The notes under the pieces were generated by a model. That model was given only the letters and a program-made list of their open reading frames with translations. It did no database searches and was not told the DNA's origin. A stretch of 64,000 nt of DNA from contig NC_088644.1 in the NCBI RefSeq assembly GCF_964019385.1, forward strand, positions 24,032,366-24,096,365. The letters run 5' to 3'. Origin of the DNA: Sycon ciliatum. Lineage: Eukaryota > Porifera > Calcarea > Leucosolenida > Sycettidae. Below are positions 47,929 through 64,000 of the stretch, in pieces. Both the position numbers and the translations under genes were made by a program. The first letter of the stretch is position 1, and each line of letters opens with the position of its first letter.

Positions 47929-48536
47929 GGGGCCGTTTACATGAGAAAAATAAGCGCGGGCTTATTCAACCCTAGGCTTACGATAAGCCCGCCTTGATCT
48001 GTCACCCAGTCTTTTTTTTTTTAGAGCGCGCGTTTACATGGTCAGGCGGGCTTATTCAGCTCGCCCCGAGCTGAACTAGCCCTACCCTTGACCCCCGAGC
48101 TTATCCAACCCCCAGGGCTTAATTTTTGTCATGTAAATGGTCAAGAAGGGCTTATAAGCGAGTTTTTCCGTATTTTTCGATTTTGCCTCGTGAACCTGAG
48201 AGAATGTGGCCGTGGACAGTGCGTCTCTTTTATTTATTTTTTGGTATGTTTTCTTCTGGTTTTTGTCCAGTGGAAGGTCCTAGCCCATCCTTCACCTTCT
48301 CGAAAATTAAGTGACAATTGGAAAGGCAGTAGAAACCTGAGACGGCATTTCTTGATCCAAATTTCATCAGACACGAACATTTACCACCGCGTTCATGTGC
48401 GATTTGAAAAATAAAATGCGCGCAGAACTCGCAGTCACTCACCTGAACTCAGCCCCGTACAACCGTCATGTAAACGGTTGAAAAATAAGCCCGAGGCGAA
48501 TAAGCCTGGGCTTATTTTCCTCATGTAAACGGCCCC
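47929..48536. mobile_element. PIF/Harbinger-like MITE next to the TAG array
   Basis: Ends GGGGCCGTTTACATGAGAAA and, inverted, GGGGCCGTTTACATGAGGAA, flanked by TTA on both sides (47926-47928 and 48537-48539). 608 bp; a second inverted motif (AATAAGC...GCTTATT) lies inside. No transposase. Confidence 0.82.
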
Positions 48537-48574
48537 TTAGTATCTACTCTTGTCAGTCTTGATGGTGCTAGTAC

Positions 48575-51222
<2,648 letters not shown>

Positions 51223-51323
51223 CAAAGAACTTTATTGAAAATCCATGATAATGTGATCGGAAAGATGATGGAAGAAAAATCAATCAAATCCAGGCAATTA
51301 TTAGCAGTCACTACTATCAAAGC
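51223..51323 (-). mobile_element. 101-bp 3' remnant of a non-LTR retrotransposon
   Basis: On the minus strand this sequence ends ATTTTCAATAAAGTTCTTTG and runs straight into (CTA)n. AATAAAG a few bases before the repeat copies the layout of the element at 53769-56118 (AATAAAG, then the repeat). Non-coding; too short to assign a family. Confidence 0.55.
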
Positions 51324-53768
<2,445 letters not shown>

Positions 53769-55731
53769 GCGTGCAGTTGGCAAGGCAATCATGGCGGCAA
53801 TTGAGAAGGATGTGGTGATTGCGACGGCGCCAACCCAGCTGTGCGTCGGGATACCATCGGCATGTGAAGTGGCTGTGGAGGCGCTGTCATCGGTATTTGC
53901 CAAGGAGGAGTCAGAGGCAATACTCCTCGTCGACGCCACTAACGCCTTTAATTCAGTGAACCGGGCAGCTGCACTGAACAACATACCACGCGTGTGCCCA
54001 GCTGCAGGGCGGGTATTTGTGAACACGTACCAAGCGGATATCCCCCTGTACCTGGATGGTGGCGAGACACTCTACTCAAGAGAGGGCACATGCCAAGGAG
54101 ATCCACTGGCCATGGCATTTTATGCTTTGGCTACCGTCCCTCTGGCCAAGCATCTGTCCACAACATGCAGTGGTTCCATGCAGGTGTGGTATGCTGACGA
54201 CGATGCCGCTGTGGACCGCGTTGTGGCACTCGGTGAGTACTGGAACTGCATCTCGGCTGAGGGCCCGAAGTATGGCTACAAGCCTAATGCTGCCAAGACC
54301 GTGCTCCTCGTCAAGAGCCATCTGGTGTCAGACGCTGAGCGGGTATTTGCTGGCACTGGCATCCGGATTTGCTCTGATGGCGTCCGGTATCTCGGTGGAG
54401 TCATCGGCAGCACTGAGTTCTGTGATGGGTTTGTGGGAAGCCGTGTGGGTGACTGGTGTGCTTTAACCAAGAGGCTGGCGAGTGTTGCAGAGACCCAGCC
54501 CCACGCGGCTTACCACTTATTCATCTCTGCCATTCAGTCTCGGTGGTCATACTTGCAGCGCGTTGCTAATGCTGACGGGGCACTCTACGCACCCCTGGAT
54601 CGCGTCCTGAATGATCAGCTGCTGCCTGCATTCACGGGCCATTCTGTGCCGGTTGAGGGAGGTTTGCGAGCACTGCTTTCCCTTCCAGCAAAGCTTGGTG
54701 GTCTTGCGGTCCGTAGCAATGTGTCACGGGCGGCTGCTGAGCGCACCTTGTGCCGAGACGCCATTGCACCCATGGTGGAGTTGGTAGTCGGTGGCACCTC
54801 CACGCATGAGGTGTCGTCTGTGGTAACAGCATGCAGGACATTGGCTGCAGGTGCTCGGGCGGCGCGCCGTGTTCAGCAGCGGAACTTGGCAGAGGAGATC
54901 CGATCCGGCCTCCCGCCCACGCAACGGCTACTGGTAGAGGTCGCAGGTGAAGATGGCGTCTCAAGTTGGTTGACGACTCCACCTGCGACTACAATGCCTG
55001 GGACCGTTTTCAGCAGGACGGATTTCCGTGATGCTGTGGGCCTACGATATGGCCTTCCCTTGGAAGGTTTGCCAGCATCATGCGTGTGTGGCAAAGACAT
55101 GACAAGCCACCACGCTATGACATGCCCCTGTGGCGGGTACCCAACGCAACGTCACAACGAGGTTCGGGACCTGCTGGCTAGTGCCATGTCCGAGGTGGCG
55201 TATGATGTCGAGTTGGAGCCTGTTCTGCTGCCTCTCGATGGTGAGACGGTCTCAGGTATTAGAGCTGATGCCGCTCGTGCAGACATACGGGCTCGCGGTT
55301 TCTGGACGCGACAGCAAAACGCCTTCTTTGATGTTCGGGTTACCCACCCAAGGCCGTCTTTGCTGTCGCGTTCGGGAGTAGCGAGCCAGTTGTCTGACAA
55401 CGAGAGGCAGAAGAAGCGCCAGTACTCGAGCCGGATCAACAACGTCGACCGCGGTTCGTTCACGCCGTTGGTTTTCGCCACCAATGGGCAGTGTGCGCCG
55501 GAGGCGTCAATATTCCTGAAGTCGTTAGCAGCTCAAATCAGTGAGAGGAACCGTGATCTCCCCTACTCACTGATCATGCGCCAGCTTCGTGCCCGGATCA
55601 GTGTGTGCCTGATTCGCTGGCAAATAACTTGTCTGCGGGGGTCACGGCACTCGTACCGCCGAAGGCTCATGGGTGCTGGTCATGGCGGTTTTGTGGTGGA
55701 GTGTAGGGCCCGTGCCCACCTGGCTGTTTAG
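53769..55731 (+). CDS. Non-LTR retrotransposon protein, RT plus restriction-like endonuclease, 5'-truncated
   Basis: Open to the stop at 55731. Begins inside the reverse transcriptase: VDATNAFNSVN (first catalytic Asp, about 53929-53961), GTCQGDPLAM (about 54084-54113) and YADD (54190-54201). Then a thumb region, a Cys/His knuckle CVCGKDMTSHHAMTC (about 55081-55125) and an endonuclease-like block ADIRARGFWTRQQNAFFDVR (about 55279-55338) that fits the PD-(D/E)xK-type nuclease of R2/R4/CRE-like elements, which lies C-terminal to the RT. The frame upstream is only repeat-encoded Val or Ser, so the missing N-terminus is a true truncation. No stop codon interrupts the remaining 654 codons. Not a host gene; replication-competent only if a full copy exists elsewhere. 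Confidence 0.85.
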
Positions 55732-56118
55732 CATGCCTGACCTAACTGTTTCATGATATTGTCTGTATTTTTGTTGTAGCAATTTTGCTATTATATGTTG
55801 GTCATGATTTGATGGTTGACTTGCCCGTTTTCTTTGTGTACCTTATCTGGTTTTCTCTTGTCTGGGTTGTTGGATGAGTTGGGTAAACGGTGCTGCTTTG
55901 ATTGTGTTTGCGGATGCGGGTTTACTCTTTGTTTTGGTATTCGATAGTTGACTTGATTCTTTTATTTTATTTTCTTATTGGATTTTCCGATTTATTCGAT
56001 TTGATTTTCCTATCTACGACATACTTGATTGGATTTGTCACCATTGCCTTCTTTGCTTCCGTTTTTTGAATTCTTCATTCCGGCACCCAGTTTGTTATCA
56101 AATAAAGTCAACGTTCTC
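53769..56118 (+). mobile_element. Non-LTR retrotransposon insertion in TAG repeat (+)
   Basis: Includes the coding region above and a 387-bp 3' UTR. AATAAA at 56101-56106, then TCAACGTTCTCAG and (TAG)n. Repeat abuts both ends. No poly(A) tail is visible, so the microsatellite takes its place. Confidence 0.82.
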
Positions 56119-58696
<2,578 letters not shown>

Positions 58697-60531
58697 ACAA
58701 GGCCTCTTTTACGGGCAAATGACGCATATGCGTAAACCAAAAGCAACAAGAAACTCAATAAACAATGTCCAACAAAAGAATCTGCTGACTGCAAAAAAGG
58801 ACACAAGGTAAAACTCAAGTCCAATAGATCGCGTATGGTACGTATGTGTGAACAAACCAAAAGCCGATTGAGTGGTGAATGTGGAATGTGTAAGTTGAAA
58901 ACTCGAGTCTGATAAATAGCCTATTGGGGGTATATGTGTAAAAACATCATAAACCAATAGGGTGGTGGATGTATAATTTGTCTGCGTGTGAATGCTTATT
59001 TCGATCTGTCCGATAAACAAAACAAAACAAACTATTATAAAAGTAGAACAAAAAAAACAAAAAACAAAAAAAACAAAACCAAAAAAAAAAGACATGCTCA
59101 AAAACAGATATGTCCGTTACGTCACAACATCCGTTTAGGATCGGCCACACAGCCCCATGCCACTACCGGAGCAGCCTGCACTCCGTGACAAACGAATTGC
59201 CACGGCGTACGCCCCGAGCTCCCCGGCATCCACGCAGACAGGTTACGGCCCAGCGGAGGAGGCAGAAGGCAATCCTGGCACGAAGATGGTGCATGACGAC
59301 GGAGTACTGTAGGTCAGAGTGCTTCTCCACCACGCGCTGAACAAGCCGCTTCAGGAACATTCCACACTCTGCCCCAGCCATGCCATTCGTAGCAAACACC
59401 AACGGAGTGAAGGCACCTCGCTCGACGTCCGTGATCCTCTGGCAGTATTTTCGCTTCTTCTCCAACTCGCTGGTACGCAGTTGGCCAAGGGCTTCCGAAC
59501 GCGACAGCAGGGACGCTTTAGGGTGGGTGACCCTGACATCAAAGAAAGCGTCCTGCTGCCTTGTCCAGAAACCCCCGGCCCTGATGTCCAAACGAGCTTC
59601 AGCGCTGCGATTGGCGGTCCGGCCGGCGAGCACCTCGCCATCGAGAGGGAGCAGTCTAGGCTCGACCTCCACGTCTGGCACGACATCGCCAAGGACAGCC
59701 GCCAGGGTGTCCCGGATTTCGTCATGACGTGCCATCGGGTACCCCCCATGTGGACACGTCATCGAGTGGTGTAGGGTGGTGTCCGCTCCACAAGCGCATT
59801 TGCACGGGACATCCAGTGGCAGGTACCCATAGCGTATGCACACCGCATCTCGAAAGTCGGACTTGTTCAGGATTGTCCGGTGCGCAGTAAGCGGGGCACA
59901 CGTCAGCCATGACGACACGCCCTTCTCACCGGCGATATCTGTGAGGCATTTCTGAGGCGGTGGCAGATCGGGATACAACGCCGCGACTAGTACCTTCTGC
60001 GACTTCTCCTTGTCCTTGCGACGTGAGACCGCTCGCTTGCGGGACTCGGTAACGGCTGCGACCGACGGGTTATCACGAACCGGCTGGGTGGTGTGGACCC
60101 CAGGTTCTGGCCGGGTCACAGGTCCAGGAGGATCACGAACGGACGCAGCAGAAGACGCAGCAGAAGCAGAAGCAACCGACAATGGTGGATTCCGGTGCGA
60201 TGCTAAAGACACCTCCTCGCCATCGGGCACGGACGCAGCAGAAGCAGAAGCAACCGACAAGGGTGGATTCTGAGGCGATGCCAAAGACACCTCCTCGCCA
60301 TCGGGGACGGCACTCCCCGAACCATCACCAACCATCAGACGTACAAGCGGCTCCGTCACCGCAACAGAAGTGGAATACTCCCGCTCCGCCTCAGCCGCCA
60401 GAATCGGGATGTTTAGGCCTCCAAGGCGGGTGGGCACTGAGAGGAGTCGCCGAAGGCTTGCCTCATCAGGCACCTCCCGACCCAAGAGGAGGGGTAGCAG
60501 GTCACGGTTGACCAGGGTATCCCCGCCAGGC
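58697..60531 (-). mobile_element. Non-LTR retrotransposon insertion in TAG repeat (-), copy 1
   Basis: The sense 3' end reads ...AAAGAGGCCTTGT then (TAC)n. The 3' UTR (58697-59162) has a T-rich tract in sense. (TAG)n abuts both ends. Confidence 0.82.
59163..60531 (-). CDS. Non-LTR retrotransposon C-terminal protein (second family)
   Basis: Reads in from the TAG array and stops at 59163. RT motifs are missing. It has a thumb-like start (LLSVPTRLGGLNIP), an Ala/Ser/Pro linker with a direct repeat of about 26 residues (two copies of VPDGEEVSLAS...SAS), the knuckle CACGADTTLHHSMTC (about 59760-59806) and the endonuclease-like block LDIRAGGFWTRQQDAFFDVR (about 59530-59592). Related to but clearly different from the + element, with shared FWTRQQ and FFDVRVTHP blocks. 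Confidence 0.82.
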
Positions 60532-62569
<2,038 letters not shown>

Positions 62570-64000
62570 ACAAGGCCTCTTTTACGGGCAAATGACGCAT
62601 ATGCGTAAACCAAAAGCAACAAGAAACTCAATAAACAATGTCCAACAAAAGAATCTGCTGACTGCAAAAAAGGACACAAGGTAAAACTCAAGTCCAATAG
62701 ATCGCGTATGGTACGTATGTGTGAACAAACCAAAAGCCGATTGAGTGGTGAATGTGGAATGTGTAAGTTGAAAACTCGAGTCTGATAAATAGCCTATTGG
62801 GGGTATATGTGTAAAAACATCATAAACCAATAGGGTGGTGGATGTATAATTTGTCTGCGTGTGAATGCTTATTTCGATCTGTCCGATAAACAAAACAAAA
62901 CAAACTATTATAAAAGTAGAACCAAAAAAAACAAAACAAAAAAAAACATAAACAAAAAAAAACAAAGACATGCTCAAAAACAGATATGTCCGTTACGTCA
63001 CAGCATCCGTCTAGGATCGGCCACACAGCCCCATGCCACTACCGGAGCAGCCTGCACTCCGTGACAAACGAATTGCCACGGCGTACGCCCCGAGCTCCCC
63101 GGCATCCACGCAGACAGGTTACGGCCCAGCGGAGGAGGCAGAAGGCAATCTTGGCACGAAGATGGTGCATGACGACGGAGTACTGTAGGTCAGAGTGCTT
63201 CTCCACCACGCGCTGAACAAGCCGCTTCAGGAACATTCCACACTCTGCCCCAGCCATGCCATTCGTAGCAAACACCAACGGAGTGAAGGCACCTCGCTCG
63301 ACGTCCGTGATCCTCTGGCAGTATTTTCGCTTCTTCTCCAACTCGCTGGTGCGCAGTTGGCCAAGGGCTTCCGAACGCGACAGCAGGGACGCTTTAGGGT
63401 GGGTGACCCTAACATCAAAGAAAGCGTCCTGCTGCCTTGTCCAGAAACCCCCGACCCTGATGTCCAAACGAGCTTCAGCGCTGCGATTGGCGGTCCGGCC
63501 GGCGAGCACCTCGCCATCGAGAGGGAGCAGTCTAGGCTCGACCTCCACGTCTGGCACGACATCGCCAAGGACAGCCGCCAGGGTGTCCCGGATTTCGTCA
63601 TGACGTGCCATCGGGTACCCCCCATGTGGACACGTCATCGAGTGGTGTAGGGTGGTGTCCGCTCCACAAGCGCATTTGCACGGGACATCCAGTGGCAGGT
63701 ACCCATAGCGTATGCACACCGCATCTCGAAAGTCGGACTTGTTCAGGATTGTCCGGTGCGCAGTAAGCGGGGCACACGTCAGCCATGACGACACGCCCTT
63801 CTCACCGGCGATATCTGTGAGGCATTTCTGAGGCGGTGGCAGATCGGGATACAACGCCGCGACTAGTGCCTTCTGCGACTTCTCCTTGTCCTTGCGACGT
63901 GAGACCGCTCGCTTGCGGGACTCGGTAACGGCTGCGACCGACGGGTTATCACAAACCGGCTGGGTGGTGTGGACCCCAGGTTCTGGCCGGGTCACAGGTC
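62570..64000 (-). mobile_element. Non-LTR retrotransposon insertion (-), copy 2, partial
   Basis: Same 3' end as copy 1, again directly at the TAG array. By eye it differs from 58697-60127 at about eight or nine positions plus length changes in the A-rich tract, so about 99% identical. Confidence 0.85.
63039..64000 (-). CDS. Non-LTR retrotransposon C-terminal protein, copy 2, cut by window edge
   Basis: Nearly the same as the coding region at 59163-60531 over the visible part: same knuckle (about 63634-63682) and endonuclease block, with a few residue changes such as Ala to Val beside GGFWTRQQ and Arg to Lys in LRAKIAF. Open to the edge. Confidence 0.85.
   Translation of the reverse strand, partial: PVTRPEPGVHTTQPVCDNPSVAAVTESRKRAVSRRKDKEKSQKALVAALYPDLPPPQKCLTDIAGEKGVSSWLTCAPLTAHRTILNKSDFRDAVCIRYGYLPLDVPCKCACGADTTLHHSMTCPHGGYPMARHDEIRDTLAAVLGDVVPDVEVEPRLLPLDGEVLAGRTANRSAEARLDIRVGGFWTRQQDAFFDVRVTHPKASLLSRSEALGQLRTSELEKKRKYCQRITDVERGAFTPLVFATNGMAGAECGMFLKRLVQRVVEKHSDLQYSVVMHHLRAKIAFCLLRWAVTCLRGCRGARGVRRGNSFVTECRLLR

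Overview
This window is animal (metazoan) nuclear DNA. It has a many-exon gene with GT-AG introns, long microsatellites, piggyBac, Harbinger-like and mariner-like DNA transposon remnants, and non-LTR retrotransposons. The ankyrin/coiled-coil gene and the repeat classes suggest an invertebrate, possibly a sponge or cnidarian, but the sequence alone does not fix the species. Arrays of several kilobases without a visible interruption suggest a long-read assembly.

Left part (1-11,258): a decayed transposase-like gene (about 335-10,185, + strand) is split by a 7.9-kb perfect array of the heptamer CCCAGAG (1177-9076). Reducing the array to one copy rejoins the flanking codons in frame, so the array looks like an expansion of a heptamer already present in the coding sequence.

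Middle part (11,259-46,914): one large minus-strand gene fills about 36 kb. I resolved 37 coding exons whose splice sites and phases chain without a break (6,345 coding bases, 2,115 codons). Transcription runs right to left: an ATG exon at 46,914, an ANKRD26-like ankyrin block, a long Ser/Pro-rich acidic region with repeated S-D-F-S motifs, then a coiled coil built mostly from frame-neutral phase 0-0 exons. The C-terminus was not found and may lie beyond the left edge. Introns hold a piggyBac remnant, an RTE-like 3' end, seven small inverted-repeat elements (one of them Harbinger-like), tRNA-like sequences and many minisatellites. Two repeats sit on splice sites: a 978-bp (CA)n tract stops 7 nt from the 3' splice site of exon 20, and a 15-bp minisatellite has multiplied the 5' splice site of exon 6.

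Right part (46,915-64,000): the presumed promoter side of the gene and a 608-bp Harbinger-like MITE are followed by four (TAG)n arrays totalling about 9.7 kb. They contain at least four 5'-truncated non-LTR retrotransposon insertions, one on + and three on -, each bounded by TAG repeats. Three encode a C-terminal zinc-knuckle plus restriction-like endonuclease region, and one also keeps part of the reverse transcriptase. The pattern fits retrotransposons that target TAG/CTA microsatellites.
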